In this document: piece after piece, positions 1-7,400 of the stretch | How positions within the stretch are numbered: position 1 is the stretch's first letter | Layout of the letters: the number at the start of each line of letters is the position of its first letter | Source: an uncultured Bacillota bacterium | GTDB lineage: Bacteria; Bacillota_I; Bacilli_A; RF39; UBA660 | Direction: 5' to 3' | Length of the DNA stretch: 37,208 bases | NCBI GenBank assembly: GCA_905205665.1 | Contig: CAJLEF010000010.1 | Span: 1 to 37,208 of the forward strand | The notes under the pieces: model-generated | What the model saw: the letters and a program-made list of their open reading frames with translations, nothing else | Told to the model about the DNA's origin: nothing | Database searches by the model: none | Made by a program: the position numbers and the translations under genes

Positions 1-662
1 TCATCAAAGTCTTTTAATAAATCTTCATTTTCTTTCATTAACTTTTTCATTAATCTATCACCCTCATAAATAGCATTTAACTTTTCTATGTCATCACATA
101 CGAATAGATATAAGGCTTTTTCTAATGTCATATCTTCGCTCTTTACAAGAGTATTATAATCGATTTGTCTTAACTTTTCTAGATTGATATCAATAATTTC
201 AATAAAATCACTTCTTTCGATATGATGTTTCGTTTCATATAGTTTACTATGGTAAATAAATTCTTCTTTTCCTAAGGCATCATAACTGTTTAAGTTGATT
301 TGATAAACTTTCTTTAAGGCTTCATATTCTTTAGCCGTTTTTACTTGTCTTAACAGTAAATGACATAAATACAAACCATTTTTTATATCACTGGTTTCAT
401 TATTATAATAGTTAATTTCTAGATTAACATAAAACTCGCCATTTTCTAAAACAACATCAGCCTCAGAATTTACAATGTTTTTATTAACACCAATATTTGG
501 ATGAATTAGTTTAATATCTTTATCAATCATATCCATAGGAATACCTATTGCTAAACTGATGATTTTTCTTAGGTATTCTAAACCCACCTTTTTCTCGGTA
601 AATAATTTTTTGGCTACTTTATCTTTAAGTAGGGGAAATTTTATTTTTTCTTTTGTAATCAT
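1..662 (-). CDS. Rpn-family PD-(D/E)XK nuclease / transposase-like protein, C-terminus cut by window edge
   Basis: I translated this frame from the ATG at 660-662; it stays open for 220 codons and runs off the left edge. After an N-terminal stretch about keeping a conserved start (ITKEKIKFPLLKDKVAKKLF), residues ~67-85 read EADVVLENGEFYVNLEIN, the D-x(n)-E-x-(Q/N/K) core of the PDDEXK_2 group (recombination-promoting nucleases, formerly called YhgA-like putative transposases). The usual ExQ/ExK is ExN here. An AAAGGA Shine-Dalgarno precedes the ATG and a promoter lies at 710-737. It stands alone, divergent from nothing visible. Family assignment rests on motif pattern only; the C-terminal part is unseen. 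Confidence 0.7.
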   Translation of the reverse strand, partial: MITKEKIKFPLLKDKVAKKLFTEKKVGLEYLRKIISLAIGIPMDMIDKDIKLIHPNIGVNKNIVNSEADVVLENGEFYVNLEINYYNNETSDIKNGLYLCHLLLRQVKTAKEYEALKKVYQINLNSYDALGKEEFIYHSKLYETKHHIERSDFIEIIDINLEKLRQIDYNTLVKSEDMTLEKALYLFVCDDIEKLNAIYEGDRLMKKLMKENEDLLKDFD

Positions 663-709
663 AATTCGTCCTTTCTTCAAAAATGTTCTTTTGCACAAAA
701 GTAGGCCTT

Positions 710-737
710 ATTCTACATATTAAAAATTTAATTGCAA
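710..737 (-). promoter_or_regulatory. SigA-type promoter for the Rpn-like gene
   Basis: Reading minus: TTGCAA at 732-737, a 16-base spacer and TAGAAT at 710-715, 48 bases before the ATG. A small palindrome (CTTTTG/CAAAAG) lies in the leader. Confidence 0.5.
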
Positions 738-796
738 CCGATTCGACAAAACATGTCAAAAAAAGAATTTACAAAATATCTTCTTTCGTAAACTCT

Positions 797-1879
797 TTAT
801 TTTTCATCTGTTTTTAATGCTTCTAAATCGACTTTATTAATAGAATCAAAACGTTTGGTAATTTTCTCGGTAGTACTATGAATGTCTTTGACATCTTTGC
901 TCACCGTATCAATGCTTCTTGATAGTTTGTCCCATCTTTCTTTATACCTTGAAAATTCCACGGCTAATTTATTTAATTCCATTTGAATAATTTTAGCGTA
1001 TTTATCTCGTTCCATATTTTTAATAATCATAGCAATTGTCGTTAATGTACTCATAAGAGTGGTAGGTGAAGTTATCCACACTCTTTTTTGATAAGCTTCT
1101 TTTAATAAATCCGGATGATAAGCATTTAACTCAGCAAAAATAGCTTCCGCGGGTAAAAATAAAATTGCTTGACTAGCCGTTTCACCCGCGATGATGTACT
1201 TGCTATGAATTGCTTCAATATGTTTTTTTACATCAGTTTTAAACAGTTTGGTTCGATATTCTCGTTCTTCTTTTGATAAACTCTTATCAATCATTCTCTC
1301 GTAGTTTTCTAAAGGAAATTTAGAATCAATACACATCATGCCAAGGGGCTTAGGAGCATAAATTACGGCATCAGCGATAAAGCCATTGGATAAATGCTTT
1401 TGCAGTTCATAAACTTGCTTATTATTTTCGCCAAAAACATTAGCTAAAATATAATTTAAATTTACTTCACCAAAAATACCTCTTGTTTTTTTATCTGTTA
1501 GAACACTTTGTAAAGACACAATTTCACTCGATAAGGAATCAATCTTTTTTTGGGCTTCATCTATCTTAGAAAGACGTTCTAAAACATTAGAAAAAGTTTT
1601 ATTTGTTTTTTCAAAATTTTCGTCGATTCTTTCATTTACTTTTTCGTTAATATCAAATAATCTTCTTTCTACTCGGTCATTTAAAAGGTTAAAGTCCTCT
1701 TTCAAACTATTAGAAAAGTCGTACTTAAAGTCCCCGATTTCTTTGACCATATTTGTTTCAAACTTGGCAAGTCTTTCCGTAATAACGGTATCATTATGTT
1801 TATTTTGAGAAACTTTAAAGATTAAAAATAAAATCAATACTATTAAAATAACCAGTAAAACTAAAAGAATGATATCCAT
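797..1879 (-). CDS. rmuC: RmuC-family DNA recombination protein
   Basis: 360 residues with an N-terminal membrane helix (~3-22), a long charged coiled coil (~25-125) and the RmuC nuclease-like domain (~130-335), with GIFGEVNLNYILANVFGE, the IDSKFPLENY segment and ITSPTTLMSTLTTI as recognisable family blocks. RmuC proteins are membrane-anchored, restriction-endonuclease-fold proteins that limit rearrangements at repeats; the substrate is not well defined. The length is slightly short for the family, which often has a longer C-terminal coiled coil. It is a single-gene unit: a terminator precedes it at 1940-1976, and a TATAAT with a poor -35 lies just upstream. Start ATG has only a weak Shine-Dalgarno (GTTGGGA). 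Confidence 0.92.
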   Translation of the reverse strand: MDIILLVLLVILIVLILFLIFKVSQNKHNDTVITERLAKFETNMVKEIGDFKYDFSNSLKEDFNLLNDRVERRLFDINEKVNERIDENFEKTNKTFSNVLERLSKIDEAQKKIDSLSSEIVSLQSVLTDKKTRGIFGEVNLNYILANVFGENNKQVYELQKHLSNGFIADAVIYAPKPLGMMCIDSKFPLENYERMIDKSLSKEEREYRTKLFKTDVKKHIEAIHSKYIIAGETASQAILFLPAEAIFAELNAYHPDLLKEAYQKRVWITSPTTLMSTLTTIAMIIKNMERDKYAKIIQMELNKLAVEFSRYKERWDKLSRSIDTVSKDVKDIHSTTEKITKRFDSINKVDLEALKTDEK

Positions 1880-1939
1880 ATTATCCCAACTTTCTTTATG
1901 GATACATTATATCAAAAAACGAACATTTTTTCTATTTAT

Positions 1940-1976
1940 AAAAAACTAGAATTTTTTAACAAATCCTAGTTTTTTT
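1940..1976 (-). terminator. Intrinsic terminator after the rhodanese-like gene
   Basis: Perfect 10-bp stem AAAAAACTAG (1940-1949) / CTAGTTTTTT (1966-1975) with A/T tracts on both sides, directly downstream of the minus-strand gene ending at 1992. Confidence 0.75.
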
Positions 1977-1991
1977 AAAATCAGCTTATTA

Positions 1992-2246
1992 TTATGTGAC
2001 TGCCTGGGTAACATCGTATCCTAAATACTCTAATAAAGTTACAGCCTTTGCACTATGAATACCTTTATGACAAGTTAAATAGTAAGATTTATTCTTATCC
2101 AAGTAATGATCATAATAAAGCATTAATCTTTGATACGGAATATTTATCGCGTCAGGATGATGAGAAATATTGTAGTCCACAACGCCAGATAAATCAATAA
2201 GCTCTCCCATACTCTTTTGATAGGCATTTATATTTATTCTTTTCAA
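1992..2246 (-). CDS. Small rhodanese-like sulfurtransferase domain protein
   Basis: A single minimal rhodanese domain. The active-site loop CHKGIHSAKAVTLLEYLGYDV keeps the catalytic Cys and the helix that follows, and HPDAINIPYQRL matches the conserved substrate-side segment. Such proteins carry persulfide sulfur; the partner is not evident. The start is uncertain: GTG at 2253-2255 opens the frame, but the only Shine-Dalgarno (AGGTGAGG) overlaps it and is placed for TTG at 2244-2246, which I use (84 residues). The next gene upstream is a small HTH regulator on the same strand, 58 bases away. Confidence 0.8.
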   Translation of the reverse strand: MKRININAYQKSMGELIDLSGVVDYNISHHPDAINIPYQRLMLYYDHYLDKNKSYYLTCHKGIHSAKAVTLLEYLGYDVTQAVT

Positions 2247-2304
2247 ACCCCTCACCTATTATAAAATATGCCAAAAAGAAATTTTAAAATATAAAAGACG
2301 CCCA

Positions 2305-2505
2305 TTAATCATCATAAAAAAGTTCATCTGGCGTCATATTAAAAACTTTGGCTATTTTAACAGCCATAAAATAATAAAGTCGACGGCTCTTATTTTCTAT
2401 TTGAGAATAATAAGCAGGACTAATTCCTACTATTTTGGCAATATCAACACATGACATACGCTGTCGTGTTCTTTTGCTTTTTAGTTTTTGATAAACTTTT
2501 GCCAT
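2305..2505 (-). CDS. Small XRE/Cro-family HTH regulator
   Basis: 66 residues from the ATG preceded by AAAGGAGCG, dropping a 18-residue in-frame extension that has no Shine-Dalgarno. The whole protein is one HTH_3 domain: RQRMSCVDIAKIVGISPAYY as helix-turn-helix, then QIENKSRRLYYFMAVKIAKV. It is clearly paralogous to the 71-residue regulator at 3342-3557 (shared RRLYY.MA..IA..F...PD..F). It faces away from the tandem-HTH gene at 2611. No effector domain, so probably a constitutive DNA-binding switch; its targets cannot be seen. Confidence 0.88.
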   Translation of the reverse strand: MAKVYQKLKSKRTRQRMSCVDIAKIVGISPAYYSQIENKSRRLYYFMAVKIAKVFNMTPDELFYDD

Positions 2506-2610
2506 TTTTTCGCGCTCCTTTAAAAAATTATACCACACTTTATCATATATACCCACCAAAAACCGAATATTTAATTTTCCAATGCTTAAATTAAATGTAG
2601 GTGATGGGAA

Positions 2611-3048
2611 ATGAATTTTTCAAGATTAAAAGAATTAAGAACTTATGAAGGTTTTACACAGCAAAATATTGCCGATATTTTACATGTCCAAAGAGCTACT
2701 TATGCTGGATGGGAAACCGGCAAAGATATTATGCCATTAAGACAATTAAATAAAATTGCTAATAATTATAAAGTGAGTTTAGATTATATTACAGGACTTT
2801 CTGATAACGATAAAAAAATGCGTTCTAAAATCAATGATGAAATAGATATTGACACCGTTTCAGAAAATTTAAAAGCAATTCGTAAGAAAAAACATCTTAC
2901 ACAAACAGATGTGGCCGAATGTTTACAAACGACACAATCTAATATTCATAAATATGAAACCGGTAAATGCCTTATTACAACTATGTATGCTTTAGAGTTT
3001 GCCAAGCAATTTTCTTGTAGTTTAGACGAATTATTAGGAAGAAAATAG
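2611..3048 (+). CDS. Transcriptional regulator with two tandem XRE HTH domains
   Basis: 145 residues with two complete Cro/C1-type domains. Domain 1 (~3-60) has FTQQNIADILHVQRATYAGW; domain 2 (~84-142) has LTQTDVAECLQTTQSNIHKY. A charged linker with KKMRSKINDEIDIDTVSE joins them. Each half ends with the same SLDYI/SLDEL signature, so this is an internal duplication that could bind an operator as a pseudo-dimer. ATG is preceded by GTAGGTGATGGG. It is the only plus-strand gene in this cluster and ends in a bidirectional terminator shared with the spoVIF operon. Confidence 0.9.
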   Translation: MNFSRLKELRTYEGFTQQNIADILHVQRATYAGWETGKDIMPLRQLNKIANNYKVSLDYITGLSDNDKKMRSKINDEIDIDTVSENLKAIRKKKHLTQTDVAECLQTTQSNIHKYETGKCLITTMYALEFAKQFSCSLDELLGRK

Positions 3049-3072
3049 TAGAGATAAAGTTCTCTACTATTT
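3043..3072. terminator. Bidirectional terminator between convergent tandem-HTH gene and spoVIF
   Basis: Perfect 12-bp stem AAATAGTAGAGA (3043-3054) / TCTCTACTATTT (3061-3072), 6-base loop, T-rich in both directions. It includes the last codons of the plus-strand gene. Confidence 0.85.
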
Positions 3073-3315
3073 TTAAAACATCTTATCAACACCTTTGGGG
3101 ACTTTATCTTCCACGATTGTTTTGATAATTTTATCTTCCCTTTCTTTGGAAACCTCTTTACCTGTCATTTTACTTAATGTATGAATGACATCGCGTAAAG
3201 TACTTTCGTCTTTCATATTTCCTTTTTGTAATTTTTCGGCTAAAGACAAAATGGTATCTTTATCTACATTTGTCTTTTTTTCAACCTTTTTAAAGAAACT
3301 ATCCTTAAACTCCAT
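3073..3315 (-). CDS. spoVIF: Stage VI sporulation protein F (SpoVIF) homologue
   Basis: 80 residues, the length of SpoVIF (YjcC). The pattern FFKKVEKKTNVDKDTILSLA, then KDESTLRDVIHTLSKMTGK, then VSKEREDKIIKTIVEDKVPK and a final DKMF matches the family closely. In Bacillus, SpoVIF is needed for late coat assembly and spore resistance. Strong Shine-Dalgarno TAGGAGG. It is the last gene of der-xre-spoVIF, 26 bases after the regulator, and a mother-cell-type -10 box (CATAAGATA, 3333-3341) in that gap could give independent late expression. Identification is by sequence pattern, without an alignment. Confidence 0.85.
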   Translation of the reverse strand: MEFKDSFFKKVEKKTNVDKDTILSLAEKLQKGNMKDESTLRDVIHTLSKMTGKEVSKEREDKIIKTIVEDKVPKGVDKMF

Positions 3316-3332
3316 AAAATACCTCCTACAAG

Positions 3333-3341
3333 TATCTTATG
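3333..3341 (-). promoter_or_regulatory. Possible SigE/SigK -10 box (CATAAGATA) before spoVIF
   Basis: Exact match to CATANNNTA, ending just before the TAGGAGG Shine-Dalgarno of spoVIF. No AC-containing -35 at 15-17 bases, so activity would need an activator or the match is chance. Confidence 0.35.
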
Positions 3342-3557
3342 TTATAGTCCCTTTTTACTTTCCTCTAAAAAAATATCATCTGGTTTTAAATGAAAAATAT
3401 TGGCAATTTGTTTAGCCATATCATAATAAAGACGACGATTATTATGTTCTATTTGCCAATAATATGATTTACAAACACCTAATTTATTAGCCATATCTAA
3501 ATAAGTATAACCATTTTTGAGACGTAATTCTTCTAACTTTTTATGAACTTCAGCCAT
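3342..3557 (-). CDS. Small XRE/Cro-family HTH regulator between der and spoVIF
   Basis: 71 residues, one HTH_3 domain: YTYLDMANKLGVCKSYYWQI followed by EHNNRRLYYDMAKQIANIF. It is a paralogue of the 66-residue regulator at 2305-2505. The ATG follows GTGAGG by 8 bases and lies 3 bases beyond the der stop, so it is probably translated from the der transcript. Sitting between a ribosome-assembly GTPase and a sporulation gene, it may tie late sporulation output to growth state, but this is speculation. No metabolite-binding domain is present. Confidence 0.87.
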   Translation of the reverse strand: MAEVHKKLEELRLKNGYTYLDMANKLGVCKSYYWQIEHNNRRLYYDMAKQIANIFHLKPDDIFLEESKKGL

Positions 3558-3560
3558 TTA

Positions 3561-4865
3561 TTATTCCTCACTTCTGTTTTTGAATTTCAGAATAATTGGG
3601 GTTCCGGTTAAATCAAAGTTTTCCCGAAGTTTATTTTCTAAATAACGTTCATAACTAAAATGAACTAATCCTTTGTCATTTACATAAAAAGTAAATTTAG
3701 GAGGTTCGGTAGCTTCTTGATTTACAAAATATATTTTTAAACGTCTTCCTTTATAAGATGGTGCTTCATGTAAACTAGTTGCTTCATGAATAACATCATT
3801 TAATAAAGATGTTTTAATTGTTTTATGATAATTTTCATAAGCAGCAATGATTTCAGGCATTAAAGTACCTACTCTTTTTTTAGTTTTAGCGGATAAAAAG
3901 ACAACTTTGGCAAATGGGGCAAATTGAAATTCATATTTCAAAAGTTCTTTCCATTCTTTTATGGCTGTATTACTATCACTTACAGTATCCCATTTATTAA
4001 CAGCAATAACAAGAGCTTTACCCTGTTCTAAAGCCATACCAGCAATATGTTTGTCATGTTCAATGATTTTTTCTTCGGCATTTAAAACAAGAACACACAC
4101 ATCGCTTCGTTCAATAGCTTTTAAGCTTCTTAAAAGACTGTATTTTTCAATATTTTCATAAATACGTCCTCTTTTTCTAATACCCGCGGTATCAATCATT
4201 GTATAACTTTTGCCATGATAATTAAACCTTGTATCTGTCGCATCTCTGGTGGTACCTGCCACATCACTTACAATGGCTCTTTCTTCATTTAATAAAGCAT
4301 TTACTAAGCTACTTTTACCAACATTTGGTCTTCCTATTAAACAAAATTTGCAACTGTCATCATGTATAACGGTATCTTCTTTTAAATCATTTGTCACGGC
4401 GTCTAATAATTCTCTTAAACCTATTTTATGAGCGGCAGACACGCCAAAAATATTTTCAAAACCAAGTTCATAAAAACGATAGATTTCTTCTTGTCTTTGT
4501 TTATTATCTAATTTATTAGCAACAACAAAAACTTCTTTTTTTGATTTTCGAAGTAAATCTCTAATCATAAAATCACTTTGGTTAAGTTCGGTTTTACCAT
4601 CAACCACAAATAAAACTAAATCAGCTTCATCAATAGCATACTCTGCTTGAGCTAAAATGTCTTCTTTAAAATTTTCTTTTCCAAGTTCAAGACCACCCGT
4701 ATCAATCAAATAAAATGATTTATCATTATGTTTTACAATACCATAAATTCTATCTCTAGTAACTCCTGGTTCATCCATAATGATAGAACGTTCTTCTCTT
4801 AAAAAACAATTAAATAAGGATGATTTTCCTGTGTTTGGTCTTCCTATTAAACATACTGTTTTCAC
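3561..4865 (-). CDS. der: Ribosome assembly GTPase Der (EngA)
   Basis: 434 residues, full length. Two tandem GTPase domains: G1 of the first is GRPNTGKSSLFN (~8-19) with DTGGLE and NKLD; G1 of the second is GRPNVGKSSLVN (~179-190) with DTAGIRKRGRI and NKWD. A KH-like domain follows (~350-434, LKIYFVNQ...PPKFTFYVND). Der binds the 50S precursor in late large-subunit maturation. The start is GTG with AGAGGTGAAG upstream; the next in-frame ATG is far inside the first GTPase domain. It is the first gene of der-xre-spoVIF, driven by the promoter at 4895-4923. Confidence 0.97.
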   Translation of the reverse strand: MKTVCLIGRPNTGKSSLFNCFLREERSIIMDEPGVTRDRIYGIVKHNDKSFYLIDTGGLELGKENFKEDILAQAEYAIDEADLVLFVVDGKTELNQSDFMIRDLLRKSKKEVFVVANKLDNKQRQEEIYRFYELGFENIFGVSAAHKIGLRELLDAVTNDLKEDTVIHDDSCKFCLIGRPNVGKSSLVNALLNEERAIVSDVAGTTRDATDTRFNYHGKSYTMIDTAGIRKRGRIYENIEKYSLLRSLKAIERSDVCVLVLNAEEKIIEHDKHIAGMALEQGKALVIAVNKWDTVSDSNTAIKEWKELLKYEFQFAPFAKVVFLSAKTKKRVGTLMPEIIAAYENYHKTIKTSLLNDVIHEATSLHEAPSYKGRRLKIYFVNQEATEPPKFTFYVNDKGLVHFSYERYLENKLRENFDLTGTPIILKFKNRSEE

Positions 4866-4879
4866 TTACTTCACCTCTT

Positions 4880-4923
4880 TTTACAAACGCCTTTATTCTA
4901 ACAATTTTTTTACTGTTTGTAAA
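4880..4923. repeat. Inverted repeat TTTACAAAC / GTTTGTAAA across the der promoter
   Basis: Perfect 9-base arms at 4880-4888 and 4915-4923 separated by 26 bases. One arm contains the -35 hexamer and the other lies at the expected transcription start, so it is an operator candidate for a dimeric repressor. Confidence 0.45.
4895..4923 (-). promoter_or_regulatory. SigA-type promoter for der
   Basis: Reading minus: TTTACA (4918-4923), 17-base spacer, TAGAAT (4895-4900). Confidence 0.65.
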
Positions 4924-4924
4924 C

Positions 4925-5407
4925 CTATGTGCATTCTTTTGTAGGTCTTTTCACGCAATTGTTAGTTGTTTCATTTTCGCCACTATCACATTCTCTTATA
5001 GAATCACACGCATTTTTTAATTCTTCATCATCTTCTTCATAAAAAGCATAAGCTCGATTATTTTTTAAATAAAGATGAATTTTTTTATTGTCCATAGGAT
5101 CATTATTAACCGGATTTAAAACATAACTTCCTTCATTGTCCGTTTCCTTTTTTATTAGACCTTGTTCTACTAAAAATCCTACGGTTTTGGTAATATAACA
5201 ACTACCATCTTTTGTCTTTCTTAACTCTCTTTGATGGTCATCCCCATAACTTTTTGCATTTTGTAAAATCATATCAACTTTTTCACAATACATATCTTTT
5301 TTGACATTATAAGATACCTTCATAGCACTCGGAACAGCTATTACAGCTATAATAGCCAGTAAAGCCATCACAGCTAGTAATTCCACAAGTGTAAACCCTT
5401 TCTTCAT
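4925..5407 (-). CDS. Type IV pilin-like (pseudopilin) protein, Cys-rich C-terminus
   Basis: 160 residues beginning MKKGFTLVELLAVMALLAII: a three-residue leader, the prepilin peptidase site G|F, Glu5 and a hydrophobic N-terminal helix (~5-27). The globular part has paired Cys residues and ends in a Cys-rich tail (NACDSIRECDSG...NNCVKRPTKECT). Such proteins are processed by a PilD/ComC-type peptidase and assembled into pili or DNA-uptake pseudopili; no assembly gene is in this window. The AAGGTGGTG Shine-Dalgarno sets the start 8 codons inside the longest open frame. It follows sigG by 41 bases and resembles the N-terminal domain of the 729-residue protein at 30096. Confidence 0.85.
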   Translation of the reverse strand: MKKGFTLVELLAVMALLAIIAVIAVPSAMKVSYNVKKDMYCEKVDMILQNAKSYGDDHQRELRKTKDGSCYITKTVGFLVEQGLIKKETDNEGSYVLNPVNNDPMDNKKIHLYLKNNRAYAFYEEDDEELKNACDSIRECDSGENETTNNCVKRPTKECT

Positions 5408-5448
5408 TTTTATACACCACCTTAGTATCATTTTAACACATTTTACTT

Positions 5449-6228
5449 TTATTTCATCATTATTCTTAGTGTTCGAATCGCTTGTTTTTCGATTCTTGAA
5501 ACTTGGGCTTGACTGATATTTAAAGATTCTGCAATTTCGACTTGTGTTTTACCTACTAAGTAACGCTCTAAAAGAATTTTCTTTTCCCTTTCTTTTAGCT
5601 TTTGCAAGGCTTTTTTTAAAAGAAGTTTTTGATCTCTATTTTCATTATCTACTTGTTTATCTTGTAATTGGTCAAATAAATAAATGTCATCATTGCCATC
5701 ACTATAAATAGGTTCATAAATACTTGCTGGTTCTTTTAAAGCATCTAAAGCAACCGATATTTCATAAAATGTCATGTGTAGTTCTTGACTTATAATTTCA
5801 TAAGTTGGCTCAACTCCATTTTTTTGTAAATATTCTTCTTTAAATTTTAAAATACGATAAGCTTTTTCTTTGATTCCTCGGCTAACTCTTAAAGAGCTTT
5901 GATTGTCTCTTAAGTACCTTTTGATTTCCCCGATAATTAAAGGAATTCCATAGGTACTCAGTTTTAAATTATAAGATAAATCAAAATTATCTATGGCCTT
6001 GATAAGTCCCACAACCCCAACTTGAAATAAATCATCTAAATTTACATTGTAGTTTCTAAACCCTCTTAATGAACTTAAGACTAATTTTAAATTTCCTTCA
6101 ATAAGCCTTTCTTTGACGGATTCATCACCATTTTTAAGTCTTATAAATAACTCTTTTTGTTCTTCTTCACTTAAAACCAATAAATCGTTAGTGTTAACCC
6201 CAGTTAGTTCTACTTTATATTTTGCCAT
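5449..6228 (-). CDS. sigG: Sporulation sigma factor SigG (forespore, late)
   Basis: 259 residues from the ATG after AAGGAGGG. The N-terminus MAKYKVELTGVNTNDL is the typical SigG opening, and the NLDDLFQVGVVGLIKAIDNFD and FSTYGIPLIIGEI-like region 2 blocks, SLRVSRGIKEKAY in region 3 and QVEIAESLNISQAQVSRIEK in region 4.2 are intact. SigG drives late forespore genes after engulfment. In Bacillus it sits beside spoIIGA-sigE; here it lies between ylbL and a pilin-like gene, so that synteny is lost. A weak self-promoter-like pair (GTATG, 18 bases, CATAACC) lies upstream at 6246-6275. SigF is the closest alternative, but the N-terminus favours SigG. Confidence 0.93.
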   Translation of the reverse strand: MAKYKVELTGVNTNDLLVLSEEEQKELFIRLKNGDESVKERLIEGNLKLVLSSLRGFRNYNVNLDDLFQVGVVGLIKAIDNFDLSYNLKLSTYGIPLIIGEIKRYLRDNQSSLRVSRGIKEKAYRILKFKEEYLQKNGVEPTYEIISQELHMTFYEISVALDALKEPASIYEPIYSDGNDDIYLFDQLQDKQVDNENRDQKLLLKKALQKLKEREKKILLERYLVGKTQVEIAESLNISQAQVSRIEKQAIRTLRIMMK

Positions 6229-6245
6229 TTTGCCCTCCTTATAAG

Positions 6246-6275
6246 GGTTATGGGCAAGTTTCATCTATTTCATAC
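6246..6275 (-). promoter_or_regulatory. Possible SigF/SigG-type promoter for sigG
   Basis: Reading minus: GTATG (6271-6275), 18-base spacer, CATAACC (6246-6252). The -35 fits GHATR; the -10 keeps CAT but misses the final TA, so this is weak. Confidence 0.3.
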
Positions 6276-6284
6276 ATTAAAAAT

Positions 6285-6298
6285 TGGCATTTATGCCA
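6285..6298. repeat. Short palindrome TGGCATTTATGCCA upstream of sigG
   Basis: Perfect 6-bp arms with a 2-base centre, between the ylbL terminator and the sigG promoter region. It may be an operator; it has no T-run, so it is not itself a terminator. Confidence 0.4.
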
Positions 6299-6299
6299 T

Positions 6300-6335
6300 G
6301 AAAAAAGCCTTAGATTTATAGTTTTTCTAAGGCTT
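6300..6335 (-). terminator. Intrinsic terminator of ylbL
   Basis: 10-bp stem AAGCCTTAGA (6305-6314) / TCTAAGGCTT (6326-6335), followed on the minus strand by TTTTTT. It includes the ylbL stop codon in the loop. Confidence 0.8.
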
Positions 6336-7311
6336 CTAAAGCTTCTTTTAAAGTTTTCACTGCAATAATTTGAATATCATAATTCTTTTCATTTTTAACC
6401 GCGACAGCTTCTTCATAATTTTCAGCTGGAACTAAAAAGACTTTAGCTTTTTTCTTAACCGCACCAATTAATTTATAACGAACACCGCCAATTTCACCAA
6501 CGTTGCCAAGAGTATCAATTGTACCGGTTCCCATGACAATATTTCCTTTAGTAATATCTTCTTCACTTAAGGAATTATAAATGGCAAGGGCCATCATAAG
6601 TCCTCCAGAAGGTCCAGATTCACTATCTTTCATTTTGATAACAGCTTTAGGATTTTCTTCATATTCATAGGTTACTGATAATACCACACCTACTTTTGGT
6701 TCGTCATTTAAATTGTAAATAGTTGATTCTACTTCCATTTCTTCGTTATCTCTTAGGATTTTCATTTTAATTTTGTCACCTTCATGGTGAGTACTGACGA
6801 TTTGTTTTAACTCCATAGTATTTTTTATAGATGTCCCTTCAACACTTAAAATAATGTCAAAAAGTTTTAGTTCTGTTTGGGCATTTTCATCAATATGAGT
6901 CACATGGACAATTTCTTTTTCAATAGAAATTTCTTTATTAGCTTCGTGATAGGCAGATATAATAGCCCCATCTATAGACTGTTTGGTTAGTATTTTATCA
7001 GCTTCAAAAGTTTCTTCAAAACTTTCATTGGCATATGTTATCTCACTTTCCGGAACAATATCCCAATCAGAAATAAGATAGGATAAAAGAAGAAAAGGCG
7101 CACTTCCTCTTATAACACTGACATAACTCATTCCTAAAACTCCATCATGAGTATATCCGGATTCTACACTTACTCGTTTTGATAAGTCTACCATTCCCCC
7201 TGGTGTATATACTTTATAAGGGAGTTCTATTCGAAAAATAAGTATTATAGCAAGTAAGACTCCCAAAAATTTCCAATTTTCTTTAAAAAAGTTCTTTATT
7301 TTTTGCCCCAT
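6316..7311 (-). CDS. ylbL: Membrane-anchored PDZ-Lon family serine protease (YlbL/SepM-like)
   Basis: 331 residues: one N-terminal membrane helix (~14-27), an extracytoplasmic region, a PDZ domain (~120-215) and a C-terminal Lon-type protease domain. The catalytic Ser lies in SGPSGGLMMAL and the Lys in GGVRYKLIGAVKK, the Ser-Lys dyad of Lon; there is no AAA domain. In Bacillus YlbL degrades the cell-division inhibitor YneA; in Streptococcus SepM trims a peptide signal. It is next to ylbJ, as in Bacillus, but divergent here. Strong AAGGAGG Shine-Dalgarno. Confidence 0.9.
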   Translation of the reverse strand: MGQKIKNFFKENWKFLGVLLAIILIFRIELPYKVYTPGGMVDLSKRVSVESGYTHDGVLGMSYVSVIRGSAPFLLLSYLISDWDIVPESEITYANESFEETFEADKILTKQSIDGAIISAYHEANKEISIEKEIVHVTHIDENAQTELKLFDIILSVEGTSIKNTMELKQIVSTHHEGDKIKMKILRDNEEMEVESTIYNLNDEPKVGVVLSVTYEYEENPKAVIKMKDSESGPSGGLMMALAIYNSLSEEDITKGNIVMGTGTIDTLGNVGEIGGVRYKLIGAVKKKAKVFLVPAENYEEAVAVKNEKNYDIQIIAVKTLKEALEALEKL

Positions 7312-7367
7312 TTATTAGCCTCCTTATGTCATTTTACAAAAAAACAAATGAAATATACCTGCAATAG

Positions 7368-7395
7368 AAATATTTTTTTGTTATCAACATAAATT
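7368..7395 (+). promoter_or_regulatory. SigE-like promoter for ylbJ, start site predicted at the ATG
   Basis: AAATATT (7368-7374), 13 bases, CATAAATT (7388-7395), close to the SigE pattern (KMATATT, ~14, CATACAHT). Transcription would begin at about 7401-7403, i.e. at the start codon. Confidence 0.5.
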
Positions 7396-7400
7396 GTACT

